Shown in pieces: positions 30,244 to 39,217 of a stretch of DNA of 39,308 bases. Numbering within the stretch: position 1 is the first letter of the stretch; the number at the start of each line of letters is the position of its first letter. The stretch comes from Bradyrhizobium sp. 141. Its GTDB lineage: Bacteria; Pseudomonadota; Alphaproteobacteria; Rhizobiales; Xanthobacteraceae. A program made the position numbers and the translations under genes. The stretch is taken from positions 1 through 39,308 of the forward strand of contig NZ_JADPKR010000024.1 in NCBI RefSeq assembly GCF_023074055.1, in the 5' to 3' direction. The notes beneath the pieces were generated by a model. The model saw only the letters and a program-made list of their open reading frames with translations, was not told the DNA's origin and searched no databases.

Positions 30244-31822
30244 CGTCGTTTTCTCGACGAGCTCAGGTTGTCGGGGCACTCCAAGACGATCCGCGCAGCG
30301 TCAATATCAAACGCGCGCTGCAGGGGGCTTTCGTCGCTTCGAGAGTATTTATCGACGAGGCCATTGAATTCTACGTCTTTCAGGTAGGCGCCCGTTTGCC
30401 GCAAACCAAGTCATGGTCCTGGCTAAAGCGCTGACCGCCATAGCAGAAGCGTAGGCGGTGCCCGTAAAGAGCATGCTGGAGAACATCAGCTTCGTGGTAA
30501 CAAAAGATGAGGGTGAATCGCCTCCTCGTCGGACTCTGATCTATCTCCGCGGTGGTGGCGGAGATGGAGACGTCGATTGCGCTCTTAAGCCGCTCGCCTT
30601 GTTGCCCATCTTGGCGCTTTTGGCTGCCGCTTCTCCTGGAAGATCGCGATGGCTCAACGTTGATTGAATCAAGACTTTTTGCCGACGCGGCGCAGATCGC
30701 GAACAGGCAAGCGGACCCATAATTCCAGCGAAGGCGCCCGTAGGGCGGCTAAGTGGAGCTTGCACGCGGCGGCGCGCCAATCGACGACCGCGGCAAGCAT
30801 TCGTAAGAGAAAAACTCCGGATAGGACGCTCATTGAGCCGAGACTGATTAGCTCTTCTCGGGGTGTGTTGCGCGCACGAGTCACTCGCCCAGGCATTGTC
30901 GTTGGCGGCTTGGCGGTGCTTGGCCACTCCCGATTTCTCCGAGAGGAAACATGTGACGGCGCTCACCTTATCGTGACATTTATTGCGAGCGATCCTCGCC
31001 AAGTCGCTATACATTACTCCAATCGTTTTGATTTCGCGGCGATAATGATGTTCCAGCTCAAAGCAAGCCCGACTTCAGGCTGCATCGCGACGTTCCTCGT
31101 GCTTCGGAGGCCGATCCCGCAAAACGGGTGATATAGCCCGTGTTAAACCACTGCGGGAGGTGTTAAATCGCACGGATATCGACCTCTCGCTTCGCGAGCA
31201 GTCGGCACCTGCTCCATCTGTGACAGACGGGTGAAACAGTCGAACACATTGAAAATTCGATACAGCGAAAATCTTGCCATAACGTGTAAATTGCGCGTGA
31301 AGGTATCAACGATCTAAGGTAGAGTAGCTTTGATCGCGCCGATTGGTTAAGACCACGAGCTATCCATTTCGTCCTGACCACCGCGATTGTACCTGTTGCG
31401 ACGCGTGAGAAATCGTCTTCCTAAAAATAGCTCGGTGCCTGGCTCGCCGACAAAATGAACATTTCTCGTCGTCGAAAAGAAAGCTGGTTTCGTTTCATGG
31501 ACTAGACATCGATTGACCGTATGATTGAGATGTAAGAGCGAGGTAATTCATCATGCTGCACGTCGATCCCGGCAGTGTTGTCGGCGTTTTCCGTCGTCTG
31601 ATCGCAGCCGATGGAAGAGTGGCCCTGATCGCGACAGAGCGGGGCAAATGATGATGGTGGTGCGTAGCCGACGACCCGGCGTGGCTCTCTGTGGCGGCTG
31701 CTCGAGCACATTGCGGCCGAGTAGGATTCGTCAACAAACCGATTTCCTTGGCCTCGCCATTAGTCCCGCGACGAAATATCGCGCAGCTTTGTTTTAGGCA
31801 TCACAATAGTGAGAGCATGATC
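30244..31822. other. 1.6 kb of degraded DNA
   Basis: Many short frames on both strands without recognisable proteins. A weak minus-strand sigma-54-like element (complement of 31265-31279, TGGCAAGATTTTCGC) has no NifA site and no gene after it. The region before 31823 must hold the promoter of the dioxygenase gene; no clear consensus was seen. Confidence 0.35.
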
Positions 31823-32734
31823 ATGAGCAACGTGACAACCATGGATAATGTCATTCCGCGGTCGGACATCGTCAAGTCCGCCGTCCGGCTTGGTGCCGAG
31901 ATCAAGAACATCAGGCTATCGGACGGATTGTCCGACGAGCTCATCTGCGCCATTAGCCAGTTGCTTTTCGAGCACAAAGTCATCTTCTTCCGTGATCAGG
32001 GACATCTCGATGATGCCGAACAGCAGCGCTTGGCCGTCCGCCTCGGCTCTCTGATCCCGCGTACCATAAAGGGAACATTGATCCCGGATATGGCGACGGG
32101 CCGCGGCAGCGGTCGTGCCGACCAGATGCACATGGATCTCAGCTTCGGTGACTCATGTCCGAAAATCTCGGTACTGCGCGGCGTCGTGATCCCGCCTGAT
32201 AGCGATGACATCATTTGGACAAACACTGCGGCTGCATATCTTGATCTTCCCGAGCCGCTGCGAATGCTGGCCGACAACCTCTGGGCGGTGCACTGCAGCG
32301 CCTATGAGTGCACCGTGACCAGGCACGCCATCGAGATGGACACGCAGCAATTCGATGATGTCTTCACCGGAACAATCTGCGAAACCGCGTGTCCGGTTGT
32401 TCGCGTCCATCCCGAGACGGGCGAGCGCTTGCTCGTGCTCGGAGATTCTGTGCAGAACTTCGTTGGCCTGGAGAAATATCCCAGCCAGAAGCTGTTCAAC
32501 CGGCTTCGATCCTACCTCATTGCGCCGGAAAATACGGTGAGCTGGAGTTGGAAACCGGGCGACGTTGTAATCTGGGATAACCGGGCGACCAAGCGTCGCG
32601 CTCTCAAGCAATCTAGCGATCGAGATCGCGTGGAGAGCCGCATCGCCATCGATGACGATGTGCCGCTCAGGATCGGTAGTTCTCGCAGCGTGGCGCGCAC
32701 CGAATCAAAGCCACAGGCCGCCAAGGCTGCCTAG
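31823..32734 (+). CDS. TauD/TfdA-like 2-oxoglutarate dioxygenase with an altered metal site
   Basis: 303 residues, the size of taurine/alkylsulfonate dioxygenases. The first two iron ligands are present as His103-x-Asp105 (QMHMDLSF). The third is expected in WDNRATQH; here the sequence is WDNRATKRRA (251-260), so the distal His is Arg258 (codon CGT, one transition from CAT). The 2-oxoglutarate-binding Arg region (RDRVESRIAI) remains. ATG 31823 is preferred over 31817 because GAGAG lies at a better distance. The frame is otherwise intact, so this is either a newly inactivated enzyme or one with a changed role. It may have belonged with the sulfur/nitrogen scavenging genes upstream. Confidence 0.85.
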   Translation: MSNVTTMDNVIPRSDIVKSAVRLGAEIKNIRLSDGLSDELICAISQLLFEHKVIFFRDQGHLDDAEQQRLAVRLGSLIPRTIKGTLIPDMATGRGSGRADQMHMDLSFGDSCPKISVLRGVVIPPDSDDIIWTNTAAAYLDLPEPLRMLADNLWAVHCSAYECTVTRHAIEMDTQQFDDVFTGTICETACPVVRVHPETGERLLVLGDSVQNFVGLEKYPSQKLFNRLRSYLIAPENTVSWSWKPGDVVIWDNRATKRRALKQSSDRDRVESRIAIDDDVPLRIGSSRSVARTESKPQAAKAA

Positions 32735-33803
32735 CTGGGCACTGATCTGGTCTACCGCAATAGGCGCAAGTGATCTGAAGTTGGTGTCGCCAAGACTTTC
32801 GTGCGCTCAGCGCGATGTCGAGTAGTTGGCGCGCGCACCTTGGGCCTGCTGCTCCCGACATTTGCGGCGTTGCTCGAGAATAATGCCTTTGGGATCCGAG
32901 CCCCGATCCTCGTCAGGCGAGCAATAGCGATCCGCAAACCAGCATCAGCGCGATACGGAGCATGCCGGTCGCGCTGTCACCGCGCGCCCGTCCTCTTGAA
33001 AGCGCTTGCCAGCTCCGCAGATACAGCCCTCACGCGGGTCCGGCAAATGGCAAATGCTTCGCCGGCCTGTTTCGGCGCGCCGTAGTACGCGGTCCTTTGT
33101 CAAAAATGCGATCCTGCTCTCTTCAAGACCTGGCGGCGACAGGGGAGTTCCCTGGTCGATCGGCATGGTGCTACAAGAGCCAAATGGATGTTGATTGCGT
33201 CTATAGTCGGGCTTGTCTCGCTAAGAAAATGTCGCAGCAGGAAGAATCCTTAAAAGCGGCGGTATTAAGTCATCGCGGGCAATTGGTGCTTCGCTCTTGC
33301 TGGGAGGGAGTCGCCATCGCTCCCACGCTTCACAGCGGCTCGGTCAATGCTCCAGGTTCGAATTTGGCCTTACCTTCGAACGTTACCCGCCCACCATCAT
33401 CGGACTACGCAGCCTGAAACGTTCGTCTGTGAAACATCCAATCGACGTATTGCTTCATGGTAGCGCTTCGAATCGGTTAGTTGCGAGAGCTCGACGATAG
33501 CGAGACCTCCCTGGCTCTGAGCGGCGATCGCATTTGCGAATTCAACCCTGATCTGCATCCGCTATTCACGTCGCTTGCCCTGGGCCGTGTCGCACACTCG
33601 CCCGCACCGCAGCTAAGATGGAAGATCCGTCCGAGTTCGCCTTCATTTGCCAACCGCGCCGGGATCTGCGCCTTGCTACGCCGAAGGTTCCGCGCAGCAC
33701 ACCGCCCGACCTGGCGAATCCAACGTCCGGAGAGAAAAGAACTAGATATGACTTAGGGAAACCGTCAGCCTCTTGACTCAATTGGTATCAAGCGGGATTG
33801 CCA
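32735..33803. other. Degraded DNA before the IS21 remnant
   Basis: No supported gene on either strand in about 1.1 kb. Frames are short and of low quality. Confidence 0.35.
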
Positions 33804-33869
33804 ATTCCGAGACAATAGCGCGCACCGTTCCGATTCGATCGCGCAGGATTCCGAAGCGATCGCGCGCAC
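33804..33869 (+). repeat. Terminal repeats of the decayed IS21 element
   Basis: Three related ~20-22 bp direct repeats: 33804-33825, 33827-33846 and 33848-33869, sharing (A)TTCCGA, then a few variable bases, then (AT)CGCGC(G)CA. The last reads ATTCCGAAGCGATCGCGCG followed by CAC. Multiple terminal repeats just before istA are typical of IS21-family left ends. Confidence 0.55.
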
Positions 33870-33932
33870 TTTGGAGTTAGGAGAACTTGATCGCTGGGGT
33901 ATTTTCCGGTCGGATATCGACCGGAGAAATCG

Positions 33933-35047
33933 ATGCCGACGAGGAGGGTTACGATGCGCCACGTGCGCGAGATTTTGCGTCGCCCCCCGAGACGCTCGCC
34001 AACGGTCCGGGATATGCTGAAGCCGGTTCGGCCTTGCTGCGCCGGCCAGGCTTCACCCCGCGGTTAGTGTCACCTGTTCCGGCACTGAGAAGGCCGCCTG
34101 CCTCTGGCGACGCGGCAGAACCAACTGGGCGGCGAGAAGATGTTTGTCGCCGGCGACAGGCGGCCGGTTGTAGTCGACCGCCGGACCGGTGAGGTGCGCG
34201 ATGCCCATCTGTTTGTGGCGGTGCTCGGCGGATCGAGCTTTTATTTGCCTGCGCGAAGTGGAGCGAGCAGTTCGCCGATTGGATCGAGGCGCACAATAGC
34301 GCCTTCGCCTTCTTCGCCGGCGTGGCCATCTTCTGGTCCCCGACCAAGCTTGGCCGGGGTGAACGCTGCGGTCGCCGAGTGCATGCCGATCTCAACGACA
34401 CATGGGTGCGTCGCCAGCACAGCAAAACGCGGCGTCAGCTGTTCGAGGAGATCGACGCGCCGAATCTCAAACCGCTCCCGATCGAACCGTGGATCCATGC
34501 TGAGTGGAAGCGTTGCCGGGTCGGCTCAATTATCACTCGCGATCGAGCACCACCATTACTCGGTGCCGTGGCGCTTCGCCCGCCGCGAGGTCGAGGCCCG
34601 CATTGCCGCACGCACCGTCGAAATCTTCATTATTGGCGAACGCATCGCCGCCCACATGCGTGGAAGCGGCCAGCGGCGGCATACGACGATGCCCGAACAT
34701 ATGCCGTCGAGCCACCGGCGCTACCGTTAATGGAGCGGTCGAAAATCCTGGAAGAAGCTGCGCGGATAGGGCCGATGCTCTCGCTGCTTGTTCAGAACAT
34801 CATCGAAGATCGGCCTTATCCCGAGCAGGGCTACCATTCATGCCTCGGCATCATCGGACTGGAGAAGCGCTTCAGCGCCGAACGCCTGGAAGCGGCCGCG
34901 CGGCGCGCGCTGGAGGTCCAGGCGCGCAACTACCCATCTATCAAATCGATCCTCGAGAAGGGGCTCGACAGGATTCCGGTGCGCAAAGCCCCCGAGCAAA
35001 CGCCGATCTTCCACACCAACATCCGGTGCCCCGGATATTACCACTGA
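33933..35047 (+). pseudogene. istA: IS21-family transposase IstA, broken
   Basis: The ATG at 33933 gives MPTRRVTMRHVREILRRP, the helix-turn-helix start of IstA. After a large internal deletion, GEKMFVAGDRRPVVVD then GEVRDAHLFVAVLGGSSF (34130-34240) matches the start of the DDE core. Further pieces alternate between two frames: RQLFEEIDAPNLKPLPIEPW and HAEWKRCRVG, then HHHYSVPWRFARREVEARIA, GERIAAHMRGSGQRRHTTMP, and the C-terminal SLLVQNIIEDRPYPEQGYHS and GIIGLEKRFSAERLEAAARR. At least three frameshifts. Non-functional. Confidence 0.8.
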
Positions 35048-35057
35048 AAGAACTGCA

Positions 35058-35480
35058 ATGCTCAAACACCCGACGCTCGAACTGCTGGCGCAAATCGGTG
35101 GCTGGCATAGCCCATGCGTTCATCCAACTGGAAAGCAACCGCGATGCCGCCAGCCTCAGCCACGCCGAATGGCTTGCCATTCTCCTCGATTACGAGGCGA
35201 CCCGCCGCAATGGTCTGCGCCTTGCCTTCGGCTTCGTCATGCCCGGCTAAGCCACCATGCCGCCCGGAGGACGTCGATTACCGCGCTGCGCGCGGTCTCG
35301 ATGGCCGACTGTTCGACGGGCTGCTCAAGGGCGACTGGATCGCCGCCCATGAGCTTTTTGGCCATCAGTCACGCCAGCCGGCGTCGGGAAGAGTTGGTTG
35401 GCTTGCGTCAGCGGCCACAAGGTTGGCGTGACAATCGCTCGGTCCTCTCGCCGCAAAACGACGGCCTCTTCCGCACAAGC
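35058..35480 (+). pseudogene. istB: IS21-family helper ATPase IstB, broken
   Basis: The ATG at 35058 opens MLKHPTLELLAQIGG, then after frameshifts come SLSHAEWLAILLDYEATRRN, PEDVDYRAARGLDGRLFDGL, LKGDWIAAHE and a Walker A remnant PAGVGKSWLAC, all in IstB order. It normally follows istA, as here. Truncated after the P-loop and carrying at least three frameshifts. Confidence 0.75.
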
Positions 35481-35523
35481 GACTGCCAATTCCCTGTCCG
35501 GTTGCTGACAGCGGCACGACGGC

Positions 35524-35539
35524 TGTCGGGTTTAAAACA
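35524..35539 (+). promoter_or_regulatory. NifA upstream activator sequence
   Basis: TGTCGGGTTTAAAACA, a perfect TGT-N10-ACA, ends 43 bp before the -24 element of the promoter at 35582-35598. Shorter than the usual 80-100 bp but within the working range. Confidence 0.65.
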
Positions 35540-35581
35540 TCGGCCGGCCCCTGCGACTCAAGTTTAAATACTTGAACACTG

Positions 35582-35598
35582 TTGGCACAGCTGTTGCT
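35582..35598 (+). promoter_or_regulatory. Sigma-54 promoter ahead of the acyl-CoA cluster
   Basis: TTGGCACAGCTGTTGCT fits the YTGGCAC-N5-TTGCW consensus at all conserved bases. Transcription would begin near 35609 and enter the thiolase remnant and, further on, the MaoC and TesB genes. Confidence 0.75.
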
Positions 35599-35711
35599 TT
35601 TAAGAGGCGGCAGAACTGACCGAGGGCCGAGTGCATTCAACGCGCAAACCGAGCGATGTTCTCTGCCCCTTGAACCCGTGTCCATTTCCAAGAGAGCGAG
35701 ACAAGCGCGCC

Positions 35712-36257
35712 ATGAGGCAAGATCTCATCCTTGTCAGGCTCAATCTTTATGCCCGTGTGAAACACATTCCTCTACTAGAGTACACCACCGCTAGCGATCG
35801 ACAATCGGGCCTCCGTGTGGTCGAGAGTGCGCTGCCTGAGGCATATATCTATGCTTGCAACCGAGGCGGCTGCGGTGAGTCAGACGGCACCCTGCAAGCG
35901 GTGACTTCGGTGCGGCTCGCGATCGTGCCGCTAGAAGCCGTGAAAGATTGCACCAAGCCAGCGGAAAATTCCGTCGATAATATCATCCTTAGAGTGGTGC
36001 ATCCCGTTGGCGAAGCCGGCTCCAATGTTGAATGTCTCGCAGCTCTGAAAGCGGGGTTGAATAAAACCGCGCCGGACGTGCAGATCAGCCGCTTCTGCAA
36101 CTCGGGCCTCGATGCGGTGAAGTTCGCTGCAGCCCAGATGATGAGCGGCCAGCATGAGCTCGTGGTCGGCGCCTACGCCGAATCCACGAGGCGGGTCTGC
36201 ATCGACGCCTTCGGTGGCGTCTTACCGATGTCACCCTCGATCGGGGGCGCGTATTAA
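35712..36257 (+). pseudogene. Acetyl-CoA acyltransferase (thiolase), truncated
   Basis: Residues from about 40 on follow a FadA-type thiolase N-terminal half: LPEAYIYACNRGGCGESDGT, DNIILRVVHPVGEAG, QISRFCNSGLDAVKFAAAQM then MSGQHELVVG. The nucleophilic Cys of the NRFCSSGL-type motif is kept (SRFCNSGL). The frame stops at 36257, so the C-terminal half with the catalytic His and second Cys is lost (about 180 residues versus about 390). Many local substitutions, such as ACNRGG for the usual VRTPRG, also suggest decay. It was the first gene after the NifA-type promoter. Confidence 0.75.
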
Positions 36258-36339
36258 TGCCGCAGCGTCTAGTACGTTTTTTCGCGCGACGATGCCTATG
36301 CGGTGCGGAGCTAGCAGCGCGAGGTCAACGTATGGGATT
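36258..36339 (+). other. Junction of thiolase and hydratase remnants
   Basis: Frameshifted sequence with no clear match; it joins the truncated thiolase to the enoyl-CoA hydratase piece. Confidence 0.3.
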
Positions 36340-36441
36340 AGAGCCGCTTCAACTGTCGCGATCAAAGCTGTCATCATCACATCAGGCAAAGAAGCGCTGT
36401 CCCCCGGGGCCGATCTTGCGATGCTCGAGGCTTTATCCGAA
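36340..36441 (+). pseudogene. FadB-type enoyl-CoA hydratase fragment
   Basis: VAIKAVIITSGKEALSPGAD followed by LAMLEAL corresponds to the oxyanion-hole strand of the hydratase half of FadB-like multifunctional enzymes (IKG-VITSGK--F--GADL-ML). Only about 30 codons are recognisable. It follows a thiolase remnant, as expected for a former fadA-fadB pair. Confidence 0.6.
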
Positions 36442-36722
36442 CTTATGCGCAGGTGCTCAATGCGAAGGCCAAGGCCGCGGTCAACCACATCCTCTGCGTG
36501 CAGAGCCGCGGCTTCTCGCTGACCTTCCGCCATCGAAAGCTCGCGCAAGGCCTTGGCCGTGGGCATCGACGGGCTCGCACGTACGCATCTACACGAATCT
36601 CGTCGATTGCGATTTCGACCTTCTTAAAATCGGCGCGAAGTATTCAAACTAAGCGAGCGCAACCTCCGCTGCCGCTCTATAGCTTGATGTAGTGCAAAGC
36701 AACGGCAATAAGGAAGGTCTCG
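36442..36722 (+). other. Eroded sequence before maoC
   Basis: Open pieces such as LNAKAKAAVNHILCVQSRGF and HVRIYTNLVDCDFDLLKIGA look protein-like but I cannot place them in a family. They are in different frames, so this is probably more decayed fatty-acid gene sequence. Confidence 0.3.
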
Positions 36723-37583
36723 ATGCCCATCGATTATCCCGCAGTACTCGATCTCAAGACCGAAGCCGCACCCTATTCGTGGAGCGATCGCGAGGTGATG
36801 CTTTATGCGCTTGGCATCGGCATGGGATCCGATCCTCTGAACGAAAACGAGCTGCAGTTTGTCAATGAGGCATTTGCGACACCCAAGCCACTAAAGGTGG
36901 TTCCGACCTTTGCTTCGGTCTGCGTCTGGGGGGCGCGACCCGGAGCCATCGCCCTCAATCGTCTCATGGTGGTTGATGGCGAACGCGACATCATATTCCA
37001 CAAGCCGATCCCTGTCGCCGCCAGCGTTACCGCGGATGCGCGCGTGTGCGGCGTGTACGACAAGGGCAAGGAGAAAGGCGCGATCATTCAGAACGAAGTC
37101 GTCGTAAGAGATCGCGAGGGTGACAAGATAGTCACGATTCTTTCGTCGACCTTTGCGAGGGGGGACGGCGGCTTCGGCGGACCATCGGAGGGAATGCCCG
37201 AGCCGCACCAAGTACCCCGCCGAGCGCCGGACAGATCACTCGATATCCCGATCCGGCCCGACCAAGCGCTGATCTATCGTCTATCGGGTGATCGAAATCC
37301 CTTGCACAGCGATGCGGGATTCGCCCGTCGGGCCGGGTTTCCCAAGCCCATTCTCCACGGCCTGTGCACCTATGGACTGACCTGCAGAGCCGTGTTGCAG
37401 ACGTACGGTGACTACGATCCCTCTGCCTTCCAGCGTCACCGCGTCCGCTTTTCTGCCCCGGTGTTCCCGGGTGAGATCGTTACCATCAATCTCTGGAAGG
37501 ACGGCAATTCGATTTCATTCGAAGCTCATGTTCGAGATCGCCAGGTTGCCATCGCCAAGAATGGGCAAACAGTGCTGCGTTGA
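36723..37583 (+). CDS. MaoC-type enoyl-CoA hydratase 2
   Basis: 286 residues with two hot-dog folds, like the hydratase 2 part of peroxisomal multifunctional enzyme 2. The catalytic motif is YRLSGDRNPLHSDAGFARRA with Asp190 and His195, followed by GFPKPILHGLCTYG. The N-terminal half begins YSWSDREVMLYALGIGMG and carries the acyl-binding fold. It hydrates trans-2-enoyl-CoA to (R)-3-hydroxyacyl-CoA in the cytoplasm. AGGAAGG lies 6 bp before the ATG. It is intact although the thiolase and hydratase sequences upstream are broken, so it may still be under selection. Substrate chain length cannot be read. Confidence 0.9.
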   Translation: MPIDYPAVLDLKTEAAPYSWSDREVMLYALGIGMGSDPLNENELQFVNEAFATPKPLKVVPTFASVCVWGARPGAIALNRLMVVDGERDIIFHKPIPVAASVTADARVCGVYDKGKEKGAIIQNEVVVRDREGDKIVTILSSTFARGDGGFGGPSEGMPEPHQVPRRAPDRSLDIPIRPDQALIYRLSGDRNPLHSDAGFARRAGFPKPILHGLCTYGLTCRAVLQTYGDYDPSAFQRHRVRFSAPVFPGEIVTINLWKDGNSISFEAHVRDRQVAIAKNGQTVLR

Positions 37584-37636
37584 GCTTTCCCGGACGCGCT
37601 TCGCCCAGTGGAGTTTAACAACACCTCCCATTAAAA

Positions 37637-37696
37637 GGCCGATTGACACCTTTGGAGCCGCAGGCGCTCGCCCCTAACTAGCTGAGCTATCGGCGC
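37637..37696 (-). pseudogene. tRNA gene remnant
   Basis: Read on the minus strand it begins GCGCCGATAGCTCAGCTAGT, then TAGGGGCGAGCGCC, i.e. a tRNA acceptor strand and D-arm with about four extra bases. A possible anticodon stem (CGCCT/AGGTG) encloses a 10-base rather than 7-base loop. The T-arm is missing, yet GCCGAT pairs with ATCGGC at the far end. Not a functional tRNA; possibly a leftover of an island attachment site. Confidence 0.45.
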
Positions 37697-37911
37697 GACA
37701 TTGAGGCATGACATCAGCTTTCCGAGTGGACCAGTCTTCTATTCAAATTAGGAAGGTCAAGATGCGACCGTCGTCGTTTCACGCGCCTTGTTGTCGTGTT
37801 CAGCCGTGTCCGATTTGAGGACGTTTAAATTCGGAGCCCGACACTGCGGTGTAAGTATTCCGCTGGCGCAGCATGAAGCGCATGGATTTGCTCTCTTCAA
37901 GCAAGGCTCGC

Positions 37912-37928
37912 ATGGCAGTTTTTTTGCG
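37912..37928 (+). promoter_or_regulatory. Possible sigma-54 promoter ahead of tesB
   Basis: ATGGCAGTTTTTTTGCG keeps GG and GC 12 bp apart and nine of ten consensus bases (TGGCAG instead of TGGCAC). No TGT-N10-ACA lies in the 150 bp before it, so activation by NifA is not supported. Confidence 0.3.
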
Positions 37929-38219
37929 GCACGCCGATTGCTTGGGAACGAAGAAGTATCCGATACACAGGTGGTCTCGCAGTCCCGGCCCAGGAGTTCA
38001 AATGAAACTTCGCGATCCATTCAAAATCAATGCCATAGAGTCAGCATGGTTGAGTGCAGTTGGTTGCGTTCCTTAGCGCGAAAAAGATAACTAGACAAAT
38101 GGCCTAAACAGGGCCGGTACCCTCATTTCGCAGTAGCTCGAAAGTGCCGAACCCGAATTCGAACGGAGGCATGGCTGTGCCATGCACGGGCATGAGGCCG
38201 AAGAAAATGAAAGCAGTCA

Positions 38220-39104
38220 ATGTCCAAACACCTGATCGACCTGCTCGCCATCCTCGACCTTGAACCGATCGAGGTGAACCTGTTTCGCGGCCACACTCCG
38301 AAGGCCACCTGGGACCGGGTGTTCGGCGGACAGGTGATCGGGCAAGCGATGGTTGCGGCATGCCGGACCGTCGAGGGCCGGCTGCCTCATTCGCTCCATT
38401 GCTATTTCATGCAGGCCGGCGACCCCCAGGTGCCGATCATCTACCAGGTCGAACGCCTGCGTGACGGCAAGAGCTATTCGACTCGCCGCGTCACGGCGAT
38501 CCAGCACGGCAAGGCGATCTTCTCTGTCATGGTGTCGTTCCATGCCAATGAGGAGAGCGCCTTCGATCACCATGACAAAATGCCCTACGTGCCGCCGCCG
38601 GAAAAATTCTCGGCAGAGGAATTGTCCAAGCAGCCGATGTTTCTCGAGATGCCGGAAATTATTCGAACTTATTACGGATCCGGTCGCCCGGTTAAAATGC
38701 GTCCTGTCGAGATCGGACGTTATTTCGGTCAGAAGATCGATGATGGTCGCGTTCATTTCTGGATCAAGACTGCCACAAAGCTACCGGACGATCAGGCACT
38801 GCATATCTGTGCGCTGGCCTATGCCTCGGATTTCTCGCTGGTGGATGCGGTGATGGCGCGCTATGGCCGCACGCTGTTCGACGGGCGCATGACATCGGCA
38901 AGCCTCGACCACGCAATGTGGTTTCATCGCCCATTCCGCGCCGACGAATGGCTGCTCTACGCACAAGACTCGCCGAGCGCGCATGGTGGACGCGGCCTCA
39001 CACGCGGCCTGATCTTCAAGCCCGATGGTACGTTGGTCGCCTCCGTCGCCCAAGAAGGGTCGGTGCGGGAGCGGCGCGGAGCTTTTGCGCACAAAAGCAT
39101 CTAG
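38220..39104 (+). CDS. tesB: Acyl-CoA thioesterase II (TesB)
   Basis: 294 residues with the double hot-dog fold of TesB: WDRVFGGQVIGQAMVAACRT and LHCYFMQAGDPQVPIIYQVE in the first half, SLDHAMWFHRPFRADEWLLY in the second. The catalytic triad of E. coli TesB (Asp204, Thr228, Gln278) lines up as Asp204 (YASDFSL), Ser228 (MTSASLD) and Gln278 (VASVAQEG). It hydrolyses acyl-CoA to free acid and CoA in the cytoplasm. The ATG at 38220 gives the usual start; the ribosome binding site is weak. With MaoC hydratase it forms the surviving part of an acyl-CoA cluster. Confidence 0.93.
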   Translation: MSKHLIDLLAILDLEPIEVNLFRGHTPKATWDRVFGGQVIGQAMVAACRTVEGRLPHSLHCYFMQAGDPQVPIIYQVERLRDGKSYSTRRVTAIQHGKAIFSVMVSFHANEESAFDHHDKMPYVPPPEKFSAEELSKQPMFLEMPEIIRTYYGSGRPVKMRPVEIGRYFGQKIDDGRVHFWIKTATKLPDDQALHICALAYASDFSLVDAVMARYGRTLFDGRMTSASLDHAMWFHRPFRADEWLLYAQDSPSAHGGRGLTRGLIFKPDGTLVASVAQEGSVRERRGAFAHKSI

Positions 39105-39217
39105 CGGTATCGGCCGCTTCGACCTCGCGTTCGCGGCGGGCAGTGATCTTCCGCACAGAGGCATTGCATGATCGTCCTTCTAACCACAACTGACCCCATG
39201 TACTAGCATTACAGTTG

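Larger units (their letters stand above)
37584..38219. other. maoC-tesB spacer
   Basis: About 640 bp with a tRNA-like remnant (37637-37696) and a sigma-54-like element (37912-37928). Otherwise no gene supported; short frames show no known protein. Confidence 0.4.

Noticed and set aside
31265..31279. Minus-strand sigma-54-like element
   Set aside because: Two consensus mismatches, no NifA site and no gene downstream on that strand.
31440..31560. Possible nod box or tts box before the TauD-like gene (TCGTCGAAAAGAAAGCT and ACATCGATTGACC)
   Set aside because: Only partial matches; spacing and the remaining half-sites of NodD or TtsI boxes are missing.
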